This document shows, in pieces, positions 35,501-43,763 of a stretch of 64,000 nt of DNA. The notes below the pieces were generated by a model, which searched no databases, was not told the DNA's origin, and was given only the letters and a program-made list of their open reading frames with translations. Made by a program: the position numbers and the translations under genes. The stretch is from Kineococcus sp. NBC_00420 (GTDB taxonomy: Bacteria > Actinomycetota > Actinomycetes > Actinomycetales > Kineococcaceae). Every line of letters starts with the position of its first letter. Position 1 is the stretch's first letter. The DNA lies in contig NZ_CP107930.1 in the NCBI RefSeq assembly GCF_036021035.1, positions 4,402,001 to 4,466,000 on the forward strand, in the 5' to 3' direction.

Positions 35501-36223
35501 GTGTGCCGCCACACGGCCTGGCTGGGCCGGCCCCGGAACCTGTCGGAGTTCCTGCTGGAACGACCGCACGGGTTGCTGCAGCAGAGCTGGGCGCCGCGCC
35601 GGCAACGGCACGGCACGGTCAACGCCGACGGGTGGGGCGTCAGCTGGTGGAGCCCGCCCGAGGCCTCCTCCGCCCCGGGGCCGGCGCGCTGGCGCAGTTC
35701 CGGGCCGATGTGGTCCGACGCGTCGCTGGCCTCCGTCGCCGCCCACGTCGCGGCCGGGTGCGTGGTGGCGGCGGTGCGGGACGCGACGGTCGGGATGCCC
35801 ACCGACGAGAGCGCCTGCGCCCCCTTCGTCCGCCACGGGTGGTCGTTGTCGCACAACGGCGTCGTCGATCGGTCGGTGCTGCCCGCGGACGCCTGGCCGC
35901 GGGCGGAGTCGGTGTGCGACTCCGCGGTCCTCGCGTCGTACCTGCTCGCCGCACCCGAGGAACTCGGCAAGCGGATCGCCGTCGTCGGTGCCGACGACCC
36001 CGCCGCCCGGCTCAACGTCCTGCTCGGCGACGGGGAGCGGCTGCTCGCCACCGCCTGGGGCGACACCCTCAGCGTCCTGGAGACCCCCGACGGGGTCGTC
36101 CTGGCCAGCGAACCGCACGACGACGACCCCCGCTGGCGCGACGTCCCCGACCGCACCCTCGTCGAGGCGCGCCTGCACGGCGGACGCGTCGTCGTCACCG
36201 AAACCCCTCTGGAGACCGTGTGA
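35501..36223 (+). CDS. egtC: Ergothioneine biosynthesis amidohydrolase EgtC
   Basis: A 240-residue class-II glutamine-amidotransferase-like hydrolase. The GTG is followed by the Cys that becomes the catalytic N-terminus ([11 protein letters not shown]). GWGVSWW and SHNGVVDRS are family elements. It removes glutamate from the EgtB product. It starts at the base after the egtB stop and overlaps egtD by 4 bases. Confidence 0.93.
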   Translation: MCRHTAWLGRPRNLSEFLLERPHGLLQQSWAPRRQRHGTVNADGWGVSWWSPPEASSAPGPARWRSSGPMWSDASLASVAAHVAAGCVVAAVRDATVGMPTDESACAPFVRHGWSLSHNGVVDRSVLPADAWPRAESVCDSAVLASYLLAAPEELGKRIAVVGADDPAARLNVLLGDGERLLATAWGDTLSVLETPDGVVLASEPHDDDPRWRDVPDRTLVEARLHGGRVVVTETPLETV

Positions 36224-37206
36224 CCCCGCCCCGGCTGTCCCTGGAACGCCACCTCACCCCCGACGACCTGTCCCTGACGCTGCGCGCCGACGTCCGGGCG
36301 GGCCTGACGGCGGACGCGAAGACGTTGCCGCCCAAGTACTTCTACGACGAGCACGGCAGTCGGTTGTTCGACGAGATCACCCGGTTGCCCGAGTACTACC
36401 CGACCCGGGCGGAACGTTCGCTGCTGGAGCTGGTGGCCGGTGAGGTCGCGCAGATCACGGCGGCCGACGTCCTCGTCGAACTCGGCAGCGGCACGAGCGA
36501 GAAGACGCGGGTGCTGCTGCACGCCCTGCGCGACGCGGGGACACTGCGGCGCTTCGTACCCTTCGACGTCGACGAGACCGTCCTCGCACAGGCCGGGACG
36601 GAGATCCTGGCGGAGTTCCCCGGGCTCGACGTGCAGGCCGTCGTCGGGGACTTTGAACGCCACCTCGGGGAACTCCCGCGGGAGGGCCGACGCCTGGTGG
36701 CGTTCCTGGGCTCGACCATCGGGAACCTGGAACCCGCCCCGCGGTCGCGGTTCCTGCGCGAGCTGGCCTCCGGGATGGGACCCGGGGACCACCTGCTGCT
36801 CGGGACGGACCTGGTGAAGGACACCGGGCGGCTCCTTGCCGCCTACGACGACAGCGCGGGGGTGACGGCGGCCTTCGACAAGAACGTCCTCTCGGTGCTC
36901 AACCGGGAACTCGGTGCCGACTTCGACCTCGACGCCTTCGACCACGTCGCCGTCTGGGACGCCGGGCTCGAACGCGTCGAGATGCGGCTGCGGGCCCGCC
37001 ACGCCCACGAGGTGCGGCTGCCCGGCCTCGACCTCGCGGTGCGCTTCGACGCGGGGGAGGAGGTGCGGACCGAGGTGTCCTCGAAGTTCCGCCGGGAATC
37101 GGTGGTGAGCGAACTCGCCGCCGCCGGTCTCGACCTCGTCCGCTGGTGGACCGATCCCGCGGGGGACGTGGCCCTCAGCCTCGCCGCCCCGCGGGTCGTC
37201 GGCTGA
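36220..37206 (+). CDS. egtD: L-histidine N-alpha-methyltransferase EgtD
   Basis: A 328-residue SAM-dependent enzyme that trimethylates histidine to hercynine, the first committed step. [19 protein letters not shown] and the SAM loop [12 protein letters not shown] (~residue 86) are diagnostic, as are FLGSTIGNL and [12 protein letters not shown] 36220 overlaps the egtC stop. No egtE beta-lyase follows; the next gene is convergent. Confidence 0.95.
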   Translation: MTPPRLSLERHLTPDDLSLTLRADVRAGLTADAKTLPPKYFYDEHGSRLFDEITRLPEYYPTRAERSLLELVAGEVAQITAADVLVELGSGTSEKTRVLLHALRDAGTLRRFVPFDVDETVLAQAGTEILAEFPGLDVQAVVGDFERHLGELPREGRRLVAFLGSTIGNLEPAPRSRFLRELASGMGPGDHLLLGTDLVKDTGRLLAAYDDSAGVTAAFDKNVLSVLNRELGADFDLDAFDHVAVWDAGLERVEMRLRARHAHEVRLPGLDLAVRFDAGEEVRTEVSSKFRRESVVSELAAAGLDLVRWWTDPAGDVALSLAAPRVVG

Positions 37207-37208
37207 GG

Positions 37209-37820
37209 TCAGACGAAGCGGACGACGTCCTCGACGTCGAGGCGCGGCAGCCGGGGGCGGAACGCGTCCGGGCCCGGGTAGCCGATGTTCACGACGAGGT
37301 GCGAGCGCCAGTCGGTGCCGGCGAAGAACTCCGCGTCGACGGCGGCCTTGTCGAACCCACCCATCGGGCCGGCGGCCAGGCCGAGCGCGCGCACGGCGAG
37401 GATGAAGTAGCCGGCCTGCATCGCCGCGCTGTAGGAGCCCATGCTCTCGCGCATCGCGGCGTTCTCCTCCAGCACCGGCTGCATGCCCGCCATGAACGGG
37501 GCGACGGTCGGGATGGCGTCGTGGAAGCGGTCGTCGACGGCCAGGACGGCGGTCACGGGGGCGCTCGCGGCGCGGTCGCGGTTGGTGTCGTTGAGCAGTG
37601 GCACCAGGCGGGCCTTCGCCTCCGGGGTCCGGACGAAGAGGACGCGCATCGGCTGCAGGTTCGCGCCGGTGGGGGCCCAGCGGGCCAGTTCCCAGACCTG
37701 GGCCAGCTGCTCGTCGGTGACGGGGGTGTCGGCGAAGGTGTTCGCGGTGTGGGCGTCGCCGAAGAGGGCGGCGCGCGCGGAGTCGTGGAGCCCGAGCGGA
37801 CGTTCGTCCAACGTGGTCAC
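37209..37820 (-). CDS. Nitroreductase-family protein (RutE/malonic semialdehyde reductase-like)
   Basis: A 203-residue FMN reductase with SARAALFGDAHTANTFAD, ELARWAPTGANLQPMRVLFV and AVRALGLAAGPMGGF. The RutE/HadB-like branch reduces malonic semialdehyde or quinone/nitro compounds with NAD(P)H. GTG 37820 has GAGGAG upstream. A near-consensus promoter (TTGACA, 16, TACTCT) is overlapped by a palindrome next to the HxlR gene, so repression by HxlR is likely. Confidence 0.86.
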   Translation of the reverse strand: MTTLDERPLGLHDSARAALFGDAHTANTFADTPVTDEQLAQVWELARWAPTGANLQPMRVLFVRTPEAKARLVPLLNDTNRDRAASAPVTAVLAVDDRFHDAIPTVAPFMAGMQPVLEENAAMRESMGSYSAAMQAGYFILAVRALGLAAGPMGGFDKAAVDAEFFAGTDWRSHLVVNIGYPGPDAFRPRLPRLDVEDVVRFV

Positions 37821-37853
37821 AGCTGTTCTCCTCAGAGTCGCTTGGTATGCAGT

Positions 37854-37907
37854 TGCTACTTCGAAAAAAAGAGTAGCACTGGCGAGAGGAGTGTCAACGG
37901 GTACAGT
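37854..37907. promoter_or_regulatory. Divergent promoters and HxlR operator
   Basis: Nitroreductase promoter on the minus strand: TTGACA (37892-37897), 16 bases, TACTCT (37870-37875). HxlR -10 on the plus strand: TACAGT (37902-37907), 6 bases before its GTG. A perfect repeat TGCTACT (37854-37860) / AGTAGCA (37872-37878) covers the nitroreductase -10 and start point. Confidence 0.7.
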
Positions 37908-37913
37908 CGGGGG

Positions 37914-38282
37914 GTGAGCGAGCAGGTGGAGGACGTGCAGACCGAGCACACGGCGCGGTCGTGCGACGGCGCCCTGGCACGCGCGTTCGGGTTCCTCGGC
38001 AAGCGCTGGAACGGGATCCTGCTCGCGACCCTCAGCTATGGTCCCACCGGGTTCTCCGAGCTGCGCCGCAACGTGGGCGGCATCAGCGACTCGGTGCTCG
38101 CGGACCGCCTCAGCGAGCTCGCCAAGGCCGGGCTCGTCACCCGCACGGTCCACGAGGGGCCGCCCGTCGCGGTCGTCTACGAGCTGACCGCCTCCGGGCG
38201 CGCGCTGACCCCGGCCCTGCAGGAGCTCACGACGTGGGCCCGCGAGAACCTCACCGAGGACCGCTGCCGGGGCCGGGACTAG
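37914..38282 (+). CDS. HxlR-family transcriptional regulator
   Basis: A 122-residue winged-helix protein: LGKRWNGILLATLSYGPTGFSELRRNV and GISDSVLADRLSELAKAGLVTRTV. Cys17 (ARSCDGALARA) is where YodB/HypR-type members sense quinones or disulfide stress, and Cys118 near the end could pair with it. It probably represses the divergent nitroreductase through the 37854-37878 repeat. The start GTG lies 6 bases after TACAGT, suggesting a leaderless mRNA. Confidence 0.9.
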   Translation: MSEQVEDVQTEHTARSCDGALARAFGFLGKRWNGILLATLSYGPTGFSELRRNVGGISDSVLADRLSELAKAGLVTRTVHEGPPVAVVYELTASGRALTPALQELTTWARENLTEDRCRGRD

Positions 38283-38296
38283 CGCCCGGCTAGTCC
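38276..38296. terminator. Shared terminator containing both stop codons
   Basis: GGACTAGC (38276-38283), five bases, GCTAGTCC (38289-38296). The TAG stops of both convergent genes lie inside the arms. Confidence 0.6.
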
Positions 38297-38739
38297 TCGA
38301 AGGTGTTCAGCATGCTGTGCGCGGCGCGCTCCAGGTAGTCCCACAGGACGCCCTCCTGCGCGGGCACCAGGTGCAAGGACTCGACGGCCGCACGCATGTG
38401 CAGCAGCCAGCGGTCCCGGGCGTCCGGGTTGACCCTGAACGGCGCGTGCCGCATCCGCAGCCGCGGGTGGCCACGCAGCTCGGAGTACGTCCCCGGGCCA
38501 CCCCAGTACTGCTCCAGGAACATCCGCAGACGCTCCTTGGCCGGACCGAGGTCGGCCTCCGGGTACATCGGGCGGAGCACCTCGTCCTCGGCGACGCCCG
38601 CGTAGAAGGCGTCGACGAGCGTCACGAACGTCGCGTGCCCGCCGACCTCGTCGTAGAAGCTGCGGGTCCCACCGTCCGGCCCCGCCGGCGTGCGGCCGAT
38701 GAGGTTCTGCGGACGGACGAACGGCAGGTCGGGGCTCAC
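38290..38739 (-). CDS. glbO: Group II truncated haemoglobin (TrHbO)
   Basis: A 149-residue 2-on-2 globin: [19 protein letters not shown] (B helix with Tyr), [27 protein letters not shown] (E-F region with the proximal His) and DRWLLHM (G8 Trp). It binds O2 or NO and is linked to oxygen chemistry and nitrosative defence. The 20 or so N-terminal residues before the globin are longer than usual. It overlaps the upstream SDR-type gene by 4 bases (GTGA). Confidence 0.88.
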   Translation of the reverse strand: MSPDLPFVRPQNLIGRTPAGPDGGTRSFYDEVGGHATFVTLVDAFYAGVAEDEVLRPMYPEADLGPAKERLRMFLEQYWGGPGTYSELRGHPRLRMRHAPFRVNPDARDRWLLHMRAAVESLHLVPAQEGVLWDYLERAAHSMLNTFED

Positions 38740-40301
38740 CCCACCAGTGTCGCGCCCTCGCGGACCTCGACCGCACCGGGACCCGTGGACGCCAGGCTCG
38801 TCGGACCCTCGTGACGGGCCGCGGCCTCGGCCGCGTCCTTCACGTTCTTCTGCATGCCACCGAACACGACCCCGTGGAACGGGCTGATCGCCGCCCAGTA
38901 GGCCTGGCCCGCCAGACCGCGGGGGTGGAAGAGGGCCCGCTGGTGGAAGAGCGTGCGCCCCACGGCGTCCGTCTCGACCCGCAGGTCCAGCCAGGCCAGC
39001 CCCGGCAGCTTCATCTCGGCGCGCAGCCGCAGCAGCCGGTCGGCCTGACGGTCCTCCACGCGCCACCAGTCCACGGCGTCGCCGATCATCAGGTGCTTGG
39101 GATCACGCCGACCTCGGCGCAGCCCCGGACCCCCGGAGAAGCGGTCCATCACGCCGCGGACCGCCCACGCCATCGGCCACGAGTACCAACCCTGCTCACC
39201 GCCGATCCCCTCCAGCACCTCCCACAGCACGTGCGGCGGGGCGTCGACGACGGTCGTGCGCTCGTCGACGTAGAGGCTGCCACCGGCCCAGTCCGGGTCG
39301 GAGGGCAGCGGGTCGCTGGGGGCGCCCGGCACGGACGCCGAACTCCACCGCGTCTCGACGTTGGCGTCCTGGATGCGCTGCAGGGCCAGCTCCACCGCGC
39401 GCTTGAAGGGGATGAGGCCCTCCGCCGGGTCCGGGACGTACCCGGCGATGTCGTGCTCCTGGCAGAACACCTCGTGCACCAGGCTCTCCACCAGCGGACG
39501 GGCGATGGACTTGGGGACGGGGGTCACCGTCCCGACCCAGTGGCTGGACAGCTTGGGGGACATCACCTTCACGGGGAGGACGTAGCGCTTGGGGAGGCCG
39601 GCCACCTCCGCGTACCCGCGCATCATGTCGAGGTAGGTCATGACGTCGGGGCCACCGATGTCGAAGGTGCGGTTGACGTCCGCGGGCATCGAGGCCGAGG
39701 CGACGAGGTAGCGCAGCACGTCGCGCACCGCGATCGGCTGGATCCGGTTGTGCACCCAGCGCGGGCACACCATGACGGGCAGCCGCTCAGTGAGGTAGCG
39801 CATCATCTCGAAGCTCGCCGAGCCGGAGCCGAGGATCACCGCCGCCTGCAGCACCGTCGTCGGGACGGGGGAGTCGAGCAGGATCTCGCCCACCTCCCGG
39901 CGCGACTCGAGGTGGGTGGAGAGCTCCTCGCCCTCGGGGTGCATGCCGCCGAGGTAGACGACCCGGGAGACCCCCTGCTCCGCCGCCGCCCGCGCGAAGG
40001 TCCGGGCGGTGCGGCGGTCCTTGGAGGAGAAGTGCCCGCCGCCGCTCATCGCGTGGATGAGGTAGTAGGCGACGTCGACGCCCTCCAGCGCGGCGGTGAC
40101 CTGCTCGGTGTCGGAGGCGTCGGCCTGCACGACCTCGACGTCCTCGATCCAGGGCCGGTCCCGCAACGCCTCGGGGCGGCGCGCCATCGCCCGCACCCGG
40201 AAACCGGCTTCGAGCAGCTCGGGGACCAGCCGACCACCGATGTACCCGGTCACCCCGGTCACCAGCGCGAGCCGGCCCTCACCTGCTGCGATGTCGCTCA
40301 T
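38736..40301 (-). CDS. NAD(P)-binding protein with C-terminal DUF2867 domain
   Basis: A 521-residue two-domain protein. Residues ~10-310 are an extended-SDR/NmrA-like Rossmann domain ([45 protein letters not shown]). Residues ~345-500 are a DUF2867/START-like domain ([20 protein letters not shown]). The family is found widely in actinobacteria and its reaction is not known. ATG 40301 fits the Rossmann start. Coupling with the haemoglobin gene hints at redox use. Confidence 0.82.
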   Translation of the reverse strand: MSDIAAGEGRLALVTGVTGYIGGRLVPELLEAGFRVRAMARRPEALRDRPWIEDVEVVQADASDTEQVTAALEGVDVAYYLIHAMSGGGHFSSKDRRTARTFARAAAEQGVSRVVYLGGMHPEGEELSTHLESRREVGEILLDSPVPTTVLQAAVILGSGSASFEMMRYLTERLPVMVCPRWVHNRIQPIAVRDVLRYLVASASMPADVNRTFDIGGPDVMTYLDMMRGYAEVAGLPKRYVLPVKVMSPKLSSHWVGTVTPVPKSIARPLVESLVHEVFCQEHDIAGYVPDPAEGLIPFKRAVELALQRIQDANVETRWSSASVPGAPSDPLPSDPDWAGGSLYVDERTTVVDAPPHVLWEVLEGIGGEQGWYSWPMAWAVRGVMDRFSGGPGLRRGRRDPKHLMIGDAVDWWRVEDRQADRLLRLRAEMKLPGLAWLDLRVETDAVGRTLFHQRALFHPRGLAGQAYWAAISPFHGVVFGGMQKNVKDAAEAAARHEGPTSLASTGPGAVEVREGATLVG

Positions 40302-40354
40302 GGCCCCAGTGTCCGAGCGGAACACCGCCCCCGCGACTCGGCGGGTCCGCGACC

Positions 40355-41428
40355 TCAGAGACCGCGGTTGGTCGACCCCGGGTCCGCGGCCGCGGCGTCC
40401 TGGGCCGCGACGTCCGCCTCGCTCGGGGCGGGCGGCTGCGGGGTGACGGCCGCAGCGGGGTCGTTCAGGCGACGGGCCTGCGGAGCGTGGTCGTCGTGGC
40501 GCAGGAACACCGTGCGCTGGGCCAGGGGGAACTCGATCCCCTCGGCGTCGAAGACGGCCTTGATGCGGCGCAGCAGCTCGCGCTGGACGGCCCACTGCTG
40601 CATCGGACGGGTCTTCACGACGAGGCGCAGGACGATCCCGTCGGTCGTCATCTTCTCGACCCCCCACACCTCGGGGGCGTCCATGACCAGGGGCCGCCAG
40701 TCGTCCTCGGCGACCAGGTCGTCCGCGATGCGCTGCAGGACCTCCTGCACGCGGGCGAGGTTCTCCCCGTAGGCGACGGAGACGTCGAGGACGGCCCGGG
40801 CCCAGCCCTGGCTCTGGTTCCCGACCCGCACGATCTCGCCGTTGCGGACGTACCAGACGGTGCCCTTGACGTCGCGCAACCGCGTCACCCGCAGGCCGAC
40901 GGCCTCCACGGTGCCCGAGGCGTCCCCGAGGTCGACGGAGTCACCCACGCCGTACTGGTCCTCGGCGAGCATGAACACCCCCGACAGGAAGTCCTTCACC
41001 AGCGCCTGCGCCCCGAAGCCGAGCGCGACCCCCGCGATCCCGGCCGAGGCCAGGAACGGTGCGATGGCGATGCCGATGGTGTCGAGCACCACGAGGACCG
41101 CCAGGATCCCCAGCACGAAGGTGACGGTCGACTTGAGCACCGAGGCGAGGGTCTCGGCCCGTTGCTGACGACGTTCGTTGAGCAACGGCGAGGACTCGAG
41201 CAGCCCGTTCCGGCGGCCGCCGCCGCCGAGCTTCCCGGCCCCCGTCGCGATCCCCGTCGCGACCCGGCCGATGACCCGCATCAGCAGGAACCGCGCGACC
41301 CAGCAGATCAGCAGGACGATGACGATCTTCAGGGGCTTGTCGAGCAGGAACGTGACGACGCTCTGGGCGCCGTCGGCGGCGTCCTCCGAGGTGACGCCGG
41401 TGAAGGCGTGGGTGATCGAGTCCAGCAC
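40355..41428 (-). CDS. Small-conductance mechanosensitive channel (MscS family)
   Basis: A 357-residue membrane protein with three N-terminal helices (TFLLDKPLKIVIVLLICWVA; STVTFVLGILAVLVVLDTIG; the pore helix ASAGIAGVALGFGAQALVKD), the beta domain VGDSVDLGDASGTVEAVGLRVTRLRD, and an alpha/beta vestibule. It opens under membrane tension to release solutes. A disordered Ala/Pro-rich tail ends the protein. GTG 41428 is preceded by AAGGAG at some distance, so the start is less certain. Confidence 0.88.
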   Translation of the reverse strand: MLDSITHAFTGVTSEDAADGAQSVVTFLLDKPLKIVIVLLICWVARFLLMRVIGRVATGIATGAGKLGGGGRRNGLLESSPLLNERRQQRAETLASVLKSTVTFVLGILAVLVVLDTIGIAIAPFLASAGIAGVALGFGAQALVKDFLSGVFMLAEDQYGVGDSVDLGDASGTVEAVGLRVTRLRDVKGTVWYVRNGEIVRVGNQSQGWARAVLDVSVAYGENLARVQEVLQRIADDLVAEDDWRPLVMDAPEVWGVEKMTTDGIVLRLVVKTRPMQQWAVQRELLRRIKAVFDAEGIEFPLAQRTVFLRHDDHAPQARRLNDPAAAVTPQPPAPSEADVAAQDAAAADPGSTNRGL

Positions 41429-41447
41429 GGGGTGGGACGACTCCTTC

Positions 41448-41485
41448 TGCGTGGTGTTCCTGCGGGTGTTCCTGCGTGGTGTTCC
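41448..41485. repeat. Three tandem 12-13 bp repeats
   Basis: Three head-to-tail copies of TGCGTGGTGTTCC (the middle one 1 base shorter) at 41448-41460, 41461-41472 and 41473-41485. They fill the gap between the S9 peptidase stop and the MscS gene, directly before the ribosome site of the latter. Confidence 0.8.
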
Positions 41486-41490
41486 GGGGG

Positions 41491-43632
41491 TCAGCCGAGG
41501 TCGAGGCCGGTGGCCCGCGCCGCGAACGCGAGGGTGTCGCGCACGAGACCGGCGCTGCGCGAGAGCGAACGGGCACCGTGCCCCACGTCCTTCTCCCGGC
41601 GCAACAGCACCGGGCGGCTGCCCGGGTCGCTCGCGGAAGCGTGCTGCAGCGCGGCGCACAGCTTCCGGGCGTGCAACGGGTCCACCCGGGAGTCCCCGTC
41701 GAACACGGTGAACAGCACGGCCGGGTAGGCGGTCCCCGCCGCCACGCGGTGGTACGGCGAGTACGCGTGCAACCACCCGAACTCCGTCGCGTCGGCGGCG
41801 CTCCCGTACTCGTCGCTCCAGGTGGCGCCCAGACCGTGCAGTTCGTAGCGGACCATGTCCAGCAGGGGGGCGCTGCAGACGACGCCCGCGAACAGCGACG
41901 GTTCCTGGGTGGCGGCCGCTCCGACCAGCAGCCCACCGTTGGACCCGCCGTGCACGCACAACTGCTCGTGGGTCGTGAACCCCCGCGCGACGAGGAAGCG
42001 GGCCGCCGCGTGGAAGTCGTCGAACACGTTCTGCTTGTGCTCGCGCATCCCCGCGCGGTGCCAGTCCTCGCCCTCCTCGCCGCCGCCGCGCAGGTTCGCC
42101 ACCGCGTACACGCCGCCCGCCTCCACCCAGGCCAGCGCGTCGGGTGCGTAGTGGGGGGACAGGCTGATGCCGAACCCCCCGTAGCCGTAGAGGATCGCGG
42201 GCACCGGGGCGGTGGGGACGCCGTCGGCGTCGAGCAGGTCGGCGCGGACCGTGACCTGCAACCGGACGATCGTGCCGTCGAGGCTCGGGTACTCCAGCAG
42301 CGTGCTGACCACCGCGGGGACCTCGACCGCACCGGGGGGCGCGGACTCCACGGAGAGTTCCCGGGTCCGGGCGTCGAAGTGCCAGACGTGCGTCGGGGTC
42401 GTCGCGTCGCTGTAGCCGAACCACAGGTCGTGACCCGGTTCCGGCCGCGCCACGAGACCGCCGATGGAGCCCGTCCCGGGCAGGTCGACGCGGCCCAGGT
42501 CACCCGGCAACCGGTCACCGGTCTCGAGGTCGTGCACGGTCACCGAGCTCACGGCGTGCTCGGTCCAGCCCACGACCAGCAGGGGACGGGCGAGTTCGGG
42601 TCCGTCGAGGACCGCGACGTCGTCGAGCAGGGCCCGGCCCTGGGGGACCAGGTCGCGCCAGTGCTCCACCTCCGGGGTGGCCGGGTCGGTGACGGCGAGG
42701 CGGCCGCGGGGGGCGTCGAGGTCGGTGAACACGTACAGCCGGCCGTCACGGCCGACCCAGGCGCTGGTCTGCGCGTCGCGACCCGCCACCACGGTCCGCA
42801 GCTGCGGCGAGCCCGGAGCGGAGGCGGAGAGGTCGGCCAGCCAGACGTCGTTGCGCGGCGCCGTCCCGTCCGAGGCGCTCACGACCAGCCAGCGGCCGTC
42901 GCGCGAGGTCCAGACGCCGTAGTAGTTCGTCATCGACAGCCCGTCGCCGAACACCTCGACGTCGCGGGCGGGATCGGTCCCCACGACGTGCAGGTAGACC
43001 CGGCGGTGGTACTGGCGCTCCTCGGCGGGCACGGCCTCGGCCGGCAACCGGCGGACGTAGTAGAACGAGCGCTCGCCGTCCGCACCGGCGGGCAACCAGG
43101 CGATGGGGGAGTAGCGGGCCCGGTCGACCGGACCGTCCACGACCTCCCCCGTCGCGACGTCGAGCACCCGCAGGACGCTCTCCTCGCTGCCGCCCTCGGA
43201 GAGCTGGTAGGCCAGCAGGTCCCCCTCGACGCTGGGTCGCCACCCGTCCAGGGTCGTCGTCCCCGACGGGTCCAGCGCGATCGGGTCGATCAGGGTCCGG
43301 GGCGCCGCACCGGGGTCCTCCACCTGCAGGACCCCGTGCTCCGCGGTCGGCTCGCGACGGGTCCGGAACACCCGTTCCCCGCGGTGGACCGGGCTGCCGA
43401 CGGAACCCGTGGCCATCAGCTCCCGCACCCGTCGTTCCACGCGGTCACGGCCCGGCAGCGTCGCGGCGTGGGCCGCCCACGCCTCGTCCTGCCACCGCGA
43501 CCAGGCGAGCGTCCGCTCGTCCTCGACGTCCTCGAGCCAGCGGTAGGGGTCGGGGACCGCGACCCCGTGCAGCTCGTCGACGAGGTCGAGGCGCGGGGCG
43601 GGAGCCTCGCCGGCGGAGGTCGGGGTGCTCAT
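41491..43632 (-). CDS. Prolyl oligopeptidase-family serine peptidase (S9A)
   Basis: A 713-residue peptidase: an N-terminal strand, a seven-bladed propeller (to ~430) and an alpha/beta hydrolase domain. Triad: Ser in VHGGSNGGLLVG (~562), Asp in DGDSRVDPLHARK (~648), His in KDVGHGARS (~684). It cleaves short peptides after Pro (oligopeptidase B-like is possible). No signal peptide. TAGGGT lies 8 bases before ATG 43632, suggesting a leaderless mRNA. Confidence 0.92.
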   Translation of the reverse strand: MSTPTSAGEAPAPRLDLVDELHGVAVPDPYRWLEDVEDERTLAWSRWQDEAWAAHAATLPGRDRVERRVRELMATGSVGSPVHRGERVFRTRREPTAEHGVLQVEDPGAAPRTLIDPIALDPSGTTTLDGWRPSVEGDLLAYQLSEGGSEESVLRVLDVATGEVVDGPVDRARYSPIAWLPAGADGERSFYYVRRLPAEAVPAEERQYHRRVYLHVVGTDPARDVEVFGDGLSMTNYYGVWTSRDGRWLVVSASDGTAPRNDVWLADLSASAPGSPQLRTVVAGRDAQTSAWVGRDGRLYVFTDLDAPRGRLAVTDPATPEVEHWRDLVPQGRALLDDVAVLDGPELARPLLVVGWTEHAVSSVTVHDLETGDRLPGDLGRVDLPGTGSIGGLVARPEPGHDLWFGYSDATTPTHVWHFDARTRELSVESAPPGAVEVPAVVSTLLEYPSLDGTIVRLQVTVRADLLDADGVPTAPVPAILYGYGGFGISLSPHYAPDALAWVEAGGVYAVANLRGGGEEGEDWHRAGMREHKQNVFDDFHAAARFLVARGFTTHEQLCVHGGSNGGLLVGAAATQEPSLFAGVVCSAPLLDMVRYELHGLGATWSDEYGSAADATEFGWLHAYSPYHRVAAGTAYPAVLFTVFDGDSRVDPLHARKLCAALQHASASDPGSRPVLLRREKDVGHGARSLSRSAGLVRDTLAFAARATGLDLG

Positions 43633-43763
43633 GGGCGTCCACCCTAGGCGCGGGGCCCGACGTGGCGCCCCGACGGGCACGGGTCCCGGATTCGAACGCG
43701 GTCACCCGGCGACGCGCACCCCGCGGACGAGCCTCCGCCGGTGTCCTCTGGCAGAGTCGCGGG

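Noticed and set aside
43680-43740. tRNA-like TTCGAAT segment before malQ
   Set aside because: The flanking T stem does not pair and no acceptor or anticodon arm can be drawn.
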